Assembly (NCBI GenBank): GCA_009785865.1
Contig: WQVL01000017.1
Location: forward strand, 1-40,228
Length of the DNA: 40,228 bases
Direction of reading: 5' to 3'
Origin: Oscillospiraceae bacterium
Lineage (GTDB): Bacteria > Bacillota > Clostridia > TANB77 > CAG-508
Shown piece by piece: positions 1 to 10,885 of the stretch. Position 1 is the first letter of the stretch, and the number at the start of each line of letters is the position of its first letter. The position numbers were made by a program, and so were the translations under genes. The notes beneath the pieces are model-generated. The model did not search any database, was not told the DNA's origin, and was given only the letters and a program-made list of their open reading frames with translations.

Positions 1-9
1 ACAGAATAT

Positions 10-231
10 ATGTATGTAGTGCGTACTGATATTGGAAACAATAACAATAATAACAACAATGACGATGATGGAGAAGTAAAGGGAGAATATCGTCCAGAGA
101 ATAACAATCAAGGGAAAGGTAATGCGGTATCGACAGCTGATGATACAAATATGTTTAGATATAAGGTGCTAGTAGGTATAGCAATAGTGGGATTGTTAGC
201 AATTTTAATACTAAAAGAAAAAAGAAGTTAG
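10..231 (+). CDS. C-terminal part of a cell-surface protein (5' end outside the window or in another frame); same C-terminal anchor as the 36422-39244 protein
   Basis: GEVKGEYRPENNNQGKGNAVSTADDTN + TM helix + KEKRS tail, paralogous to GDVKGEYQPAGNNNQGTGNAVSTADDTN...KKKRDK at 39070-39240. Confidence 0.6.
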   Translation: MYVVRTDIGNNNNNNNNDDDGEVKGEYRPENNNQGKGNAVSTADDTNMFRYKVLVGIAIVGLLAILILKEKRS

Positions 232-245
232 AAGAAGAATATAAA

Positions 246-277
246 AAATCATGGTAATATATGCCATGATTTTTTTG
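246..277 (+). terminator. Rho-independent terminator
   Basis: atcatgg-taatata-tgccatgat followed by a T run. Confidence 0.75.
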
Positions 278-325
278 TGCTAAATTAAACTTATCCTACA
301 TAAACATAAATAAAGGTGATGATGA

Positions 326-1139
326 GTGAAAAGAAGAGTTTTAATAGTTAGTGGCACTACTGTTTTCTTGCTGTTTTTTCTGTTTGGAATTATGGCTTCT
401 GACAATAGTCTACAGAATACTGTGATGACAAGTGGTACAGCGAATTTGTGTAATAAGAAAGTGCATTGGGGAATGAGAAGAGGAGTAGAGCGGTAGCCAA
501 CCAGATTTTGGGAGCACCAATAAAGAAATGCTCGCAGCAGCTTCAGGAATTGCTGTAGGAAGTCCTGATATAGCCTATGTATACTTGACGTTTGATAATG
601 GACATGAAGAAGGATATACACCTAAAATATTAGATGTATTGAAAGAGCATAGTGTGCCAGCAACATTCTTTATAACAGGACACTATTTAAATTCTGTCAC
701 AGAATTGGTAGAAAGAATGCTAAATGAAGGACATATAGTAGGGAATCATACGGTTAATCATCCCTCTATGCCAGATATAGATGATGACAGATTAAGAGCT
801 GAAATAACTAACTTACATAGCTCCATGCATCAAAGGTTTGGGTATGAAATGAAGTTTTTCAGACCACCAAAAGGAGAGTTTAGTGAAAGAACATTAGATA
901 TGACAAGAAGCTTAGGGTATACAACAGTGATGTGGAGTTTTGCATATGATGATTGGGATAAGAATAATCAAGGGAGGCAAGAGTATGCAAAAAATAAGAT
1001 ATTAGATAATTTGCACAATGGGGCAATAATACTGTTACATGCGACATCAAGAGACAATAGTGAGATATTAGATTATGTAATAAGAGAGATTAAAGCAAGA
1101 GGATTTGAATTTAGATCATTAGATGAGTTCAAAAGATGA
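326..1139 (+). CDS. Polysaccharide deacetylase (NodB-like), CGGN +1 site at 491-493
   Basis: GTG start; ...WGMRRGVE[c]GSQPDFGSTNKEMLAAASG...YLTFDNGHEEGYTPKILDVLKEHSVPATFFITGHY...; the two halves join in frame only if C491 is skipped. Confidence 0.85.
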
Positions 1140-1151
1140 TGAGGTAAGAAG

Positions 1152-1436
1152 ATGAGAGAGAGTAAAAAGAAATTATCCAATAAACTTAATAGGCTCCTAG
1201 AGATACCTAAAGAAGTTGGAGGGATATATCCTAAAATAACAATAGTAGGGTTTGATGAGATGCTGATTGAGAACTATAAAGGGATATCAGAGTATGAAGA
1301 CTTTTATATGAAAATTAATACAGAGATGGGGATAATAAATATAAATGGATTTAACTTAGAATTAGAACAAATCACAGAAGAAGATGCTTTAGTAAGAGGG
1401 AAGATTGAGAGCATTGATATAGAGAGATTAGAGTAA
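1152..1436 (+). CDS. yqfC: Sporulation protein YqfC family
   Basis: 94 aa, immediately upstream of YqfD; YqfC-like sequence (EIPKEV...PKITIVGFDEMLIENYKGISEY). Confidence 0.85.
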   Translation: MRESKKKLSNKLNRLLEIPKEVGGIYPKITIVGFDEMLIENYKGISEYEDFYMKINTEMGIININGFNLELEQITEEDALVRGKIESIDIERLE

Positions 1437-1447
1437 GGAGAGTCACG

Positions 1448-2628
1448 TTGTTTAAAAAGATACTATTAAATTATATATTAGGATATGTAAGGATAAGAGC
1501 AGAAGGTCTTTTTATAGAGAGATTTATTAATATATGTATAAACAAGAAAATATTCTTATGGAAAACTAGAAGAGAAAAATCTACAATACTTTATGCTAAT
1601 GTTAGTATAAAAGAGTTCAGAAGATTAAGAGAGGTAAGTAAAAAGACTAAATCAATAGTTAATATAAAAGCAAAAAAGGGACTTCCTTTTATATTACATA
1701 AATACAGGAAAAGAAAAATATTTTTCTTGTTGCTACTCACAGTGTTTGCAATGCTTGCGATATCTTCAAACTATATATGGAATATAGAGATTAAGGGGGA
1801 TATTGCTATTCCTCATGAAGAAATAATTAGATCATTAGAAGAAGAAGGCTTAAGAATAGGAATAAGAAAATCTGGCTTAGATAAAAACGAAGTTATAAGA
1901 GGTATAAGACTAAACAGAGATGATATAGCATGGATAGGTATTAATATAAGAGGAACAAATGCAATTGTGGAAATAAGAGAAGTTGTAAGAGCTCCGGAAA
2001 TAGTAAGAGAAGATGAATACTGCCATATTGTGGCAGATAGAAGCGGAATGATAACAAAAATAAATGTGCGAAACGGAACAGCAAATGTGCAAGTAGGTGA
2101 TATAGTAAGAGAAGGAGATATATTAGTAACGCGGAATAATTGAAGGTAGATTTACTGAACCTAGATATGTACATAGCTTAGCTGAAATAGAAGCAAAAGT
2201 GTGGTATGTGCAGCGAGAAAAAGTTTTTTTAAGTAACCGAACAGCTAGGGAAACAGGGAATACAGAGGAAAAATGGAGGATAGAATTCAATAACTTTGGA
2301 ATAAATTTAAATAAACCCCTTTCAAATTTTCAAAAGTATGATACAATAAACGAAAGCAGAAAAATACGACTTTTTTCTAATTTTTATCTACCAATTATAT
2401 TCCAAAAAACTACCAATGTTGAGTATAAATATGAGGACATAATACTTACGGAAGAGCAGGCTATTGGACGGTGCAGTGGAGAGAATAATTCAAGCTTTGC
2501 TAGAAAAGATAAGTGATGAAGAAAGTGTAGTAAACAAGCAAATTAATACTTACGGAGGACCAGGATTTGTAGAGGTAGAAGTGATAATGGAAGTGCTTGA
2601 GAGCATCGGAAAAAAACAAAAGATTTAG
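1448..2628 (+). CDS. yqfD: Sporulation protein YqfD, CGGN +1 sites at 2132 and 2469
   Basis: Joined product ...VREGDILVT[c]GIIEGRFTEPRYVHSLAEIEAKVWY...EEQAIG[c]GAVERIIQALLEKISDEESVVNKQINTYGGPGFVEVEVIMEVLESIGKKQKI*. Confidence 0.88.
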
Positions 2629-2638
2629 GGGGAATATT

Positions 2639-3883
2639 ATGGAACAAAAGAGTTTAAGAATACTAAATGAAAACAAAACATTTTTCTCACAGTTAACTAC
2701 CACTTTGACAAAGATACTTACACCAACAAAATTGAGCATTAATAATATAATGATTTCTATTAAGAGAAACAGTATGATTAAAGCATATAATGCTCATTTG
2801 TTGATGACTGATATAGATGATACTGAAAAGAAAGAGAGTCTGTATAAAAAATATGAAGATACTTATGCCTTATATTTAGAGGCTGTAGATAAGTATATAA
2901 TAGATTCAGTATATAAAAAGGTTAAAAACAATATGGCGACAAACTTTGAAAGAGAGGCATTGGCTCAATATTATACTGTTGTTGCATTGAAAGATAAGCA
3001 ATATATAGAGTATAAGCATAAGAAACAAGAATATTTAATAAAAGTAGATTATGATTCTGTTCAGGAAAGCAACAAACTAGCGTTTTTACAAAAATTTAAT
3101 GAATTTTATGTGTCTAAAATGGATTCGCTATACAAAGGACTACTTAGAAATTACTCAATCCAATTATCTGATAAAAAGTCTGTGAAGTTAGAAGGATTGG
3201 ATAATATATATGACAAAATATTTAGTTGCTTAGAAGTATATACTACAGATATATTACCTGTTAAGATAGACCAGCTTGCGAATGATCCTGTGCTAAGAGA
3301 GCAAGAAGAATATAAAAACATAATAGCAGAATATGATAGATATGAGTCGGTTATAATAGGAAAGCTAGATAGAAGAGATGAAGTAAAGAGACAAATGATT
3401 CTCCTTGGAATTAGTAGAATATTATTTACACATAGTTTACCTCTTGTTGCTGCAGAAGAATGTTATGCGAAATTAATTCAAGATGTAAGAGCAATGATAG
3501 CTGCTGAACGTGCAGGAGTTAAAAGAGACAGATTATTTATATTGATTGTAGATTTGATAGAAGAATATAATGTAAAGCTCTTATCAACCAAAGTGTATTG
3601 GGACAGGCCAGAAGAGAGAGAGAGCTACAAAGAGTTTTGGGACAAGTATAAAAACTTGAAAACAGCAGAGCTAGATGAGACTACATATGAAAAAGAGAGA
3701 CTGATCTTATTCTTAAAATATGATTTACATGAATTAAATAAATCGTTATCTAAAAATGCAAAACTTATAAAGTTGTATAAAACTAAGCTAGTAGGACTAG
3801 GGGCTATGAGAGAAATACCAAATAAGTGTATAACAAAGAGTAATAGATATGTAAAAACAGTGTGTGCGAAGGAAGCAGAATAA
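2639..3883 (+). CDS. Protein of unknown function (about 414 aa, charged/helical) between yqfD and ybeY
   Basis: Long ORF with RBS aggggga upstream of ATG 2639; no family recognised. Confidence 0.7.
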   Translation: MEQKSLRILNENKTFFSQLTTTLTKILTPTKLSINNIMISIKRNSMIKAYNAHLLMTDIDDTEKKESLYKKYEDTYALYLEAVDKYIIDSVYKKVKNNMATNFEREALAQYYTVVALKDKQYIEYKHKKQEYLIKVDYDSVQESNKLAFLQKFNEFYVSKMDSLYKGLLRNYSIQLSDKKSVKLEGLDNIYDKIFSCLEVYTTDILPVKIDQLANDPVLREQEEYKNIIAEYDRYESVIIGKLDRRDEVKRQMILLGISRILFTHSLPLVAAEECYAKLIQDVRAMIAAERAGVKRDRLFILIVDLIEEYNVKLLSTKVYWDRPEERESYKEFWDKYKNLKTAELDETTYEKERLILFLKYDLHELNKSLSKNAKLIKLYKTKLVGLGAMREIPNKCITKSNRYVKTVCAKEAE

Positions 3884-3941
3884 TTTTAAGAAAAGAAGCA
3901 CATGTGAATAAAGAAATTGAAACACAAAGGAGAAGTGTTAG

Positions 3942-4397
3942 TTGGAAGTAGCAGAGATAACTTTTTTAAATGCAGAAGAAAATCCAGAGCATATTGGTAT
4001 AATAAAAAAAGCGTTAAGTAGATGCTATGAAGAAGAAGCGATTCAAGAAAAAGGTTTATATGTAGATATTATTTTAACAAATGGAAAACATATAAGAGAG
4101 TTAAATAAAAAGTATAGAGATATTGATAAAGAAACTGATGTCCTGTCTTTTCCAATGTTTGAAAGAGACGAAATTACAAAAATGGATGGTACAACAAAAA
4201 ACGTTTTGGGAGATATAGTAATATCTTTGGAACAAGTGGAGAAGCAGGCAAAAGAATATGGTCATAGTTTTGAAAGAGAGCTGTCATACATGGTGGTGCA
4301 CAGCTTTTACCATTTAATTGGATATGACCATCTTAAAGATGATGATAAAACTGTTATGAGAGAAAAAGAAAAGAAGATAATGAATGAGTTAATATAG
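3942..4397 (+). CDS. ybeY: Endoribonuclease / rRNA maturation factor YbeY
   Basis: ELNKKYRDIDKETDVLSFPMF...LGDIVISLEQVEKQAKEYGHSFERELSYMVVHSFYHLIGYDH. Confidence 0.93.
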   Translation: MEVAEITFLNAEENPEHIGIIKKALSRCYEEEAIQEKGLYVDIILTNGKHIRELNKKYRDIDKETDVLSFPMFERDEITKMDGTTKNVLGDIVISLEQVEKQAKEYGHSFERELSYMVVHSFYHLIGYDHLKDDDKTVMREKEKKIMNELI

Positions 4398-4404
4398 AGG
4401 AGAA

Positions 4405-5471
4405 ATGGAAATGTCAAGAAGAGCAAAAAGAGAAAAAGGAAATAAAAATAAAAAAATAAAAATTGTAATAGCAATAATAGCGATTGTATTAATTATTCGG
4501 GGGAGTATTAGCATTTGTGTTTTGGCCTCGGAGAGGTAGCAGACATTATTAACAATATAACAGGAGGAACTTCTGAACCAGAACCACAAATAAATATTTT
4601 TTCAGGTGATGATAGACCAATAGCAATAATTTTTGATAATAACACAGCAGCACAGCCTCATAGTGGGCTTGAAAAAGCATATATAGTATATGAAATACTT
4701 GTTGAAGCTGGAGAAACTAGACTTTTGGGGTTGTTTAAAGGGCAAGACATGGAAATGATAGGACCAACAAGAAGTGCAAGACACTATTTTGTTGATTATG
4801 CTATAGAACATGATGCAATATTCGTACACCATGGAGGAAGTCCACAGGCGTATGCAAGAATATCTGATTATGGAGTAGATGCTATAGATGGAATGCATTT
4901 CGATGGGACAAATCCAGGATTTTGGAGACAACCTGGAAAACGTGCACCACATAATTCATATATGAGTTCAGATATGTTAAATAGAATTTTAGAAAACCGA
5001 AATGTAAGAACTACATCAAATGAACCAAGCATACTAAATTATGTAGCACATGAAGTCCTATTAGAAGATGGTGAAGTAGCGGATGTTGTGACAATACCAT
5101 ATGCTCCAGGACATGTAGTGAGATATGAATTTGACGAAGTAAGCAGAAGATATGTAAGATATTCAAAAAATAGAAGGCAAATGATTGGAAACACTGGTGA
5201 ACCGTTAACTGTTAAAAATATAATAATACTTCGTATAAGTAATACACATTTGAATGATGGATCTGGAACAGGAAGACAAGAACTACACAACATTGGCGAA
5301 TTTGAAGGATACTACATTACAAATGGTAGATGGGTAAGAATAACGGCTGAAAAGACAGATAGAAGATCTCCGACAGTTTTTAGAGATTTAGAAGGAAATC
5401 TTTTGGAAGTGAATGATGGCAATACATTTATACAAATAGTTCCGCCAAATGCAAATATAGAAATGCATTAA
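4405..5471 (+). CDS. DUF3048 (YerB-like) lipoprotein/membrane protein, CGGN +1 sites at 4498 and 4529
   Basis: MEMSRRAKREKGNKNKKIKIVIAIIAIVLII[c]GGVLAFVFWP[c]GEVADIINNITGGTSEPEPQINIFSGDDRPIAIIFDNNTAAQPHSGLEKAYIVYEILVEAGETRLLGLF. Confidence 0.87.
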
Positions 5472-5496
5472 GATATTTAAATATGAAGATGATTTA

Positions 5497-5545
5497 AGTC
5501 ACTGCCATTATTACTTTCTGAAAAGAAAGCATAACAGCAGTGACA
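5497..5545 (+). terminator. Hairpin / possible terminator before era
   Basis: gtcactgc...gcagtgac inverted repeat. Confidence 0.4.
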
Positions 5546-5594
5546 AATCATATAGGGGTATTTAGTATAGTAAAGAAGGGAAGAAGATAGTACT

Positions 5595-6499
5595 ATGCAA
5601 AACTTTAAATCGGGATTTGTTTCAATTATAGGAAGAACAAATGTAGGAAAATCAACACTATTAAATGGGTTGGTTCGTGAAAAAGTAGCGATTACAGCTA
5701 ATAAAAGTCAGACTACGAGGACACTGATTAGAGCTATAGTGAATAGAGAAAATTCGCAAATAATTTTTATAGACACACCTGGTATTCATAAACCGAGAAC
5801 TAAACTTGGAGAAACCATGATAAATTCTAGTTTTGGGACAATACCAAATGTGGATATATTACTGTTTATGATAGAAGCTACTTCAGAAGGTATACGGAAA
5901 AGGTGATAGTATTATCCTAGAAAAGATAAAAGAAGCAAATAAGGATACAATACTTATCATAAACAAAATAGACTTGATAAAAAAAGAAGACTTACTTAAG
6001 TTAATAGAAATTTACAGTAATGAATATAATTTTAAAGCAATAATTCCAGTATCGGCAACAAAAAATGAAAGTGTGGAATTGATATTAAATGAGATAGAAG
6101 AGTCCATCCCGGAGCGGTCCGGCATATTATGATATAGAAGAGTACACAGATCAAACAGCTCGTCAACTTGTTGAAGAGATTATAAGAGAAAAAGCATTAA
6201 AGCTACTAGATGAAGAAGTACCACACGGAATATATGTTGAAATAGAAAAAATGCAATTAAGAAAAACGAGAGAAAAGAAGGAAATATATGATATAGATGC
6301 AATAATCTATTGTTTGAAGAAATCCCATAAAGGAATAATAATTGGAAAAGGTGGAGAACTGCTAAAGAAAATTGGAATATATGCAAGACAAGATGCAGAG
6401 AGAATGTTAGATACTAAGGTAAATATGCAATTATGGGTTAAAGTAAAAGAAGATTGGCAAGAAAACGATAATATTGTTAAGAAGTTTAAAGGAGATTAA
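5595..6499 (+). CDS. era: GTPase Era, CGGN +1 sites at 5895 and 6115
   Basis: MQNFKSGFVSIIGRTNVGKSTLLNGLV...FIDTPGIHKP...EATSEGI[c]GKGDSIILEKIKEANKDTILIINKIDLI...IPVSATKNESVELILNEIEESIPE[c]GPAYYDIEEYTDQTARQLVEEIIREKALKLLDEEVPHGIYVEIEK...KGIIIGKGGELLKKIG. Confidence 0.95.
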
Positions 6500-6577
6500 T
6501 GTTATTATCATAAATTTTCCAGTATGAAATTTTGTGATAATACAAATGATAAACTCAAAGAAATACGTAAAGCATAA

Positions 6578-6613
6578 CTCAGTTGTAGTTATCTGTAGAT
6601 AGCTACAACTGAG
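6578..6613 (+). repeat. Strong intergenic hairpin between era and yqzL-like gene
   Basis: ctcagttgtagttatct-gt-agatagctacaactgag; no T run follows. Confidence 0.6.
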
Positions 6614-6650
6614 AAAAATATAGACGTTTTTGGGCAGGAGGATTTAACAT

Positions 6651-6818
6651 ATGATAAAGCAAATAGCGTGGAATACATTCAAGAATACAGGTAATATAAA
6701 CGCTTTTTTAGAACTTAAAAGCATAGAAGAAATCGAAGAAAATTTAGAGGAAAAAAAACATGAAAACTATAAAAACGAATGGGGTAGTAATAGCAGAAAA
6801 ATTTACAGCAGATTTTGA
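6651..6818 (+). CDS. YqzL-family small protein
   Basis: RBS gcaggagg; MIKQIAWNTFKNTGNINAFLELKSIEE..., located between era and recO as in other Firmicutes. Confidence 0.65.
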   Translation: MIKQIAWNTFKNTGNINAFLELKSIEEIEENLEEKKHENYKNEWGSNSRKIYSRF

Positions 6819-7477
6819 TAAAATAGTTACAATACTAACGCCGAATATACGGTAAAATTGAGTGCATGGCTAAAGGTTCAAGAAGACCGAAAAGTCTTCT
6901 TTTAGCAGGTACTCAGTTTTTGTGTTTTGCAGACTATATGTTATATAAAGGTAGCAATATGTATAGTATGAATTCATGTGAAACAATAGAAGTTTTTTAT
7001 GATTTAAGAACTGATTTAGACAAACTGAGATATGCATCATATATTACTAAGATAATAAATGATGTGACTACTGAGAATCAAAATAGTTATAAGATATTAC
7101 AACTTTTTCTTAACACATTATATGTATTTGCTAAAACAGATAAAGATTTAGAGTTTGTGACTACAATCTTTAGACTAAGATTATTATCAACAATTGGATT
7201 CAAACCAATTGTTGAAAACTGCCAAAACTGTACAGAAAAAGAACAACTAACGTGTTTTAGTTTTCGAGATAGCGGTTTTAAATGTAAAGCATGTGGAAAG
7301 CAAGACAAGGGAAGTATAGACATTTCGGAAACGACTAAAGATGCTATAAAATACATAATTTTAGCAGATCCAAAGGGGCTGTATTCATTTGAAATACCAG
7401 AAGATTCTAGAAAAGAATTAGAAATAGTGTCTAAGCTTTATTTGACTGAAAAGTTAGAAAGAGAATACAAGATGTAG
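6760..7477 (+). CDS. recO: DNA repair protein RecO, CGGN +1 site at 6850
   Basis: MKTIKTNGVVIAEKFTADFDKIVTILTPNI[c]GKIECMAKGSRRPKSLLLAGTQFLCFADYMLYKGSNMYSMNSCE...; CxxC motifs. Confidence 0.9.
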
Positions 7478-7560
7478 AGCGATTAGAAAAAACATTTGAT
7501 AAATCAAATTGGTTAATATATAATACGTTGTATAATATATAATTAAAGGGGAGATACAAT

Positions 7561-8091
7561 ATGAATAATATTAAAATAACAGGTAAAGATTTGAAAGCAA
7601 CAGATGCAATTAAAGAATATGTAGAAAAGAAGATTGAAAGATTAGAAAAGTATTTTGGTGAAGACTTCGATGTAGCTGTAGTAATACGTGCTGAAAAAGG
7701 AGAGCAAATTGCAGAAATCACAGTTAAGGCAAAAGAAAATATATATAGAGCAGTAACAGCACATCGAGACATGTATGCATCAATAGATAAGGACATAGAC
7801 ATATTAGAAGGTCAAATAAGAAAAGTAAAAACAAAGAAAGATAAAGCAAACAAAGAAGATTCAATAAAAACAATGATGACACCAAATGAAACCGCGGTAG
7901 AAGTTGAAAATGAGATTATAAAGACATTGTATTATGATTTGAAACCGATTACGCCAGAAGATGCTTTACTTAAGTTACAAGAGAATCCTGTAGCTAAGTT
8001 CTTAACATTCATCAATCAAGATACAAACAAAGTAAATGTTGTATACAAATTAAAAGATAGTAAAAATTATGGATTAGTAGAACCTGAGTAA
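7561..8091 (+). CDS. hpf: Ribosome hibernation-promoting factor, long form
   Basis: MNNIKITGKDLKATDAIKEYVEKKIERLEKYF... plus C-terminal dimerisation domain KPITPEDALLKLQ...AKFLTFINQDTNKVNVVYKLKDSKNYGLVEPE. Confidence 0.93.
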   Translation: MNNIKITGKDLKATDAIKEYVEKKIERLEKYFGEDFDVAVVIRAEKGEQIAEITVKAKENIYRAVTAHRDMYASIDKDIDILEGQIRKVKTKKDKANKEDSIKTMMTPNETAVEVENEIIKTLYYDLKPITPEDALLKLQENPVAKFLTFINQDTNKVNVVYKLKDSKNYGLVEPE

Positions 8092-8143
8092 TTTCGAGCA
8101 ATAACTTTGATAAATACTTAAGTCAGTTAAAATAGTATAATAA

Positions 8144-8180
8144 AAATGACCGATTAATATAATAAAAATCGGTCATTTTT
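8144..8180. terminator. Bidirectional Rho-independent terminator between hpf and SASP
   Basis: aaaaatgaccgat...atcggtcattttt. Confidence 0.8.
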
Positions 8181-8207
8181 AATTAGTCTATTCTTTTTGC
8201 AGATAAA

Positions 8208-8405
8208 TTACTTACCTATCATTTGACTTTCAGCTTTTTGGATTAATTTTTTAACCATGTTTCCACCGATTCTACCAGCGTCTCTTGCTGATAAGTCACC
8301 GTTGTAACCATTTTTTAGGTTAACTCCAACTTCACTAGCTACCTCATATTTGAATTTGTTTAAAGAATCTTTAGCTTCTGGTACTAAGTTTGAATTTGAT
8401 GCCAT
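8208..8405 (-). CDS. Alpha/beta-type small acid-soluble spore protein
   Basis: LNKFKYEVASEVGVNLKNGYNGDLSARDAGRIGGNMVKKLIQKAESQM; RBS aggaggtg on the minus strand. Confidence 0.95.
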   Translation of the reverse strand: MASNSNLVPEAKDSLNKFKYEVASEVGVNLKNGYNGDLSARDAGRIGGNMVKKLIQKAESQMIGK

Positions 8406-8470
8406 TATATTTCACCTCCTAGGTTATGGATTATATGAAACGCAGAATCGCTTTACCCGCTTCTACATAA

Positions 8471-8504
8471 CTTATTTCTACGCATCATAGATGCTAGAAC
8501 TAAG
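8471..8504. repeat. Intergenic hairpin of a dispersed family (copy A)
   Basis: cttatttcta-c-gcatc-ata-gatgc-tagaactaag; see copy B at 14520-14552. Confidence 0.6.
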
Positions 8505-8711
8505 AAGTTTGCGTGAGATATATGTTCACATTTGTTGAACAGCTATCTTAAAGCTATTTGCTTTTTCAATATTTAGCATGTGTAGTTTTAATAAAAATAA
8601 ACTAGAAAAATTTGTCTTTCTTTATCAAAATATTGTACAAAATTAATGTTTTCATATAAAATGAAAAAATATTAAAAAATATTATCTGAATGGAGAGTTG
8701 GAGGCTTTGAA

Positions 8712-9584
8712 ATGTATAAGTTAGTCGCGATTGATATAGACGGAACATTATTAAATTCATATGGGAGAGTATCAGAAGAAAATAAAGAAGCTATTAGAAA
8801 TGCAAAAAAGAATGGAGCGAAAGTAATTTTAGCATCACGGAAGATTATTTCGGGGCAATGAAACGGAATTGCAAATGAAGTAGGCAGTGACGAATTTTTA
8901 ATTGCAGGAAATGGGTCTTTTATTTATGATATGCAAAAAGAGGATTTAATATATAGTAATTATTTGTGCAAAGAAAAAATATTAGAAATAATAAAAATAT
9001 GTGAAGAGAATAGTATATTCTATAGTCTTTATACACTAGATATAGTAATCGCTAAGTCGTTACAGTATGACGTTTCGTATTATAGTTACGAATATAGATT
9101 AGATAATGAAATGAATATAGAAGTGGTAGAAGATATTTATTCGTTTGTCCAAAATTATGAGAAGGACGATTTCTTAAAGATTACGATATGTGACAGTGAC
9201 CAAATTATTTTTTCAAGAATAATGTGTAAGCTTAAAGAAATTGGAGGCATAGATGTTTTAGATGTGGGACATATGTCTACAAAAACGATTAAGTCAGGAG
9301 CAGAAGAAATAGAAATTGCATATTTTTATACTGAAATAACAAATGAAAATGTAAATAAATGGACAGCCCTTGAACATTTAATAAATTTGCTCGGGATATC
9401 AAAAGAAGAAACTATGGGAATAGGGGATAATGTAAATGATAGAGAGCTAGTGCAGAATTCAGGAATGGGAGTTGCTATGGGACATAGCTGCCCAGCTCTT
9501 AAAGAGGTAGCTGATGATATAGTTATGGATAATAATTCTAGCGGTGTGGCAGAAGCTCTAAATATTTATATTAACAATACATAA
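8712..9584 (+). CDS. Cof-type HAD-superfamily hydrolase, three CGGN +1 sites at 8838, 8851, 8864
   Basis: MYKLVAIDIDGTLLNSYGRVSEENKEAIRNAKKNGAKVILAS[c]GRLF[c]GAMK[c]GIANEVGSDEFLIAGNGSFIYD...GIGDNVNDRELVQNSGMGVAMGHSCPALKEVADDIVMDNNSSGVAEAL. Confidence 0.9.
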
Positions 9585-9804
9585 ACGTGAATGTTACAAA
9601 TATGTTACAAACGCGTGAAATTTAGATTACAAGCGGGATATTTGTTGAAACGGAAGGCAAATTGTTATAAAATAAAATATATATTATACAATGATCGAAT
9701 AATGGGAAATTGTCTGAGGACAATTATCTATAAAACATTATATAAATATACAGAATTCATTATTAATTAGCGAAATTGATCGCAAAAATAGGGAGGAATT
9801 TAAA

Positions 9805-10851
9805 ATGGCAAAAAATCCAATGCAAAGGAAGATAACAAACGCATTTCTTTTGGGACTAGTACTTATGTTACTAATAGCAGTAGCGATAGGAGGTGTGTTC
9901 TTTGTTTTAGTTCTTCTGCCACAACAACAAGAAAGAGACGCAGATAGGGCAGTAAGCACCATGGCATATGTTGCAATACGAGAAATAGAAGCTGGAGAGC
10001 CACTACTAAGTGGAGTTAATGTTGAATTAAGAGAAGTAAGAACTGATGCTGCAGCTATAGGTAGTTTAGATTCTGTTACTGAAGAGGACATGGAAGTAAT
10101 GCTAGATATGATTGAGTTCTTTTCGAATAGAACACAACAACAAAGGGAGGCAGCTTTAGCAGATGCGAGAAGTGTTGATAGAGCAGATCTTGAAATACAG
10201 TTTGACAGAAGAGAGCAAATAATTAGTGCTGTTATGATGGAAGCAGAGTTCAGATTAAGTATGAATACTTTAGTAGCAGTATCGCCGATAGAAGGAAATA
10301 CGATAATAACTAATGCAATGGTAAGAAGAGGAGCTCTACCAAATGACTTAAGATATGTAGAATACAATATGCTTACATTGCCTATCGATGTTAATGTAGG
10401 AGATTACATAGATGTAAGATTAACATTACCAAGCGGACAAGACTTTGTTGTAATTTCAAGAAAACAGATTGTAGACAAGCATGCAAATACAATAACATTA
10501 CACCTGACTGAAGATGAAATAATGATGATGAGTTCAGCAATAGTGGAAAGTTATGTTATAAGAGCATCAAACTTATATGTAGTTAAGTATGTAGATCCAG
10601 TAATCCAAGGTGCTATTACACCTACATATCAAGTATCTGACTATATTGTTGCATTAATGAGCCAAAACCCTAATATATCAGCACAAGCAGAGAACGCTTT
10701 CTGGGATAGACATCATGGAGTATTAAGAACTCATATAGAATATTATTTACACCGTTATGAAAACGATAGAATTAGAAATATAGAAACAAGAATGGCTGAG
10801 CAGATTCAAAGATCAAGAGATGCAAGGCAACAGTTTTTAGGACATCAATAA
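9805..10851 (+). CDS. SAF-domain / CpaB-like pilus assembly protein
   Basis: N-terminal TM, AYVAIREIEAGEPLLSGVNVELREVR (SAF-like), first gene of Tad-like cluster. Confidence 0.65.
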   Translation: MAKNPMQRKITNAFLLGLVLMLLIAVAIGGVFFVLVLLPQQQERDADRAVSTMAYVAIREIEAGEPLLSGVNVELREVRTDAAAIGSLDSVTEEDMEVMLDMIEFFSNRTQQQREAALADARSVDRADLEIQFDRREQIISAVMMEAEFRLSMNTLVAVSPIEGNTIITNAMVRRGALPNDLRYVEYNMLTLPIDVNVGDYIDVRLTLPSGQDFVVISRKQIVDKHANTITLHLTEDEIMMMSSAIVESYVIRASNLYVVKYVDPVIQGAITPTYQVSDYIVALMSQNPNISAQAENAFWDRHHGVLRTHIEYYLHRYENDRIRNIETRMAEQIQRSRDARQQFLGHQ

Positions 10852-10885
10852 TATAAGATAGTCATTAAATAACTAGGAGGAACAA

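Noticed and set aside
2199-2516. Treating 2199-2516, 5595-5906, 6251-6499, 11067-11567, 27119-27481, 30228-30860, 35507-36085 and similar track entries as separate genes
   Set aside because: They are fragments of yqfD, era, cpaE-like, folD, PBP1a and ftsH joined by CGGN shifts.
8101-8700. tRNA or other RNA gene in noncoding gaps
   Set aside because: No cloverleaf recognisable by eye in this or other gaps; in particular no candidate tRNA-Gly/Arg for the recoding was found in this window.
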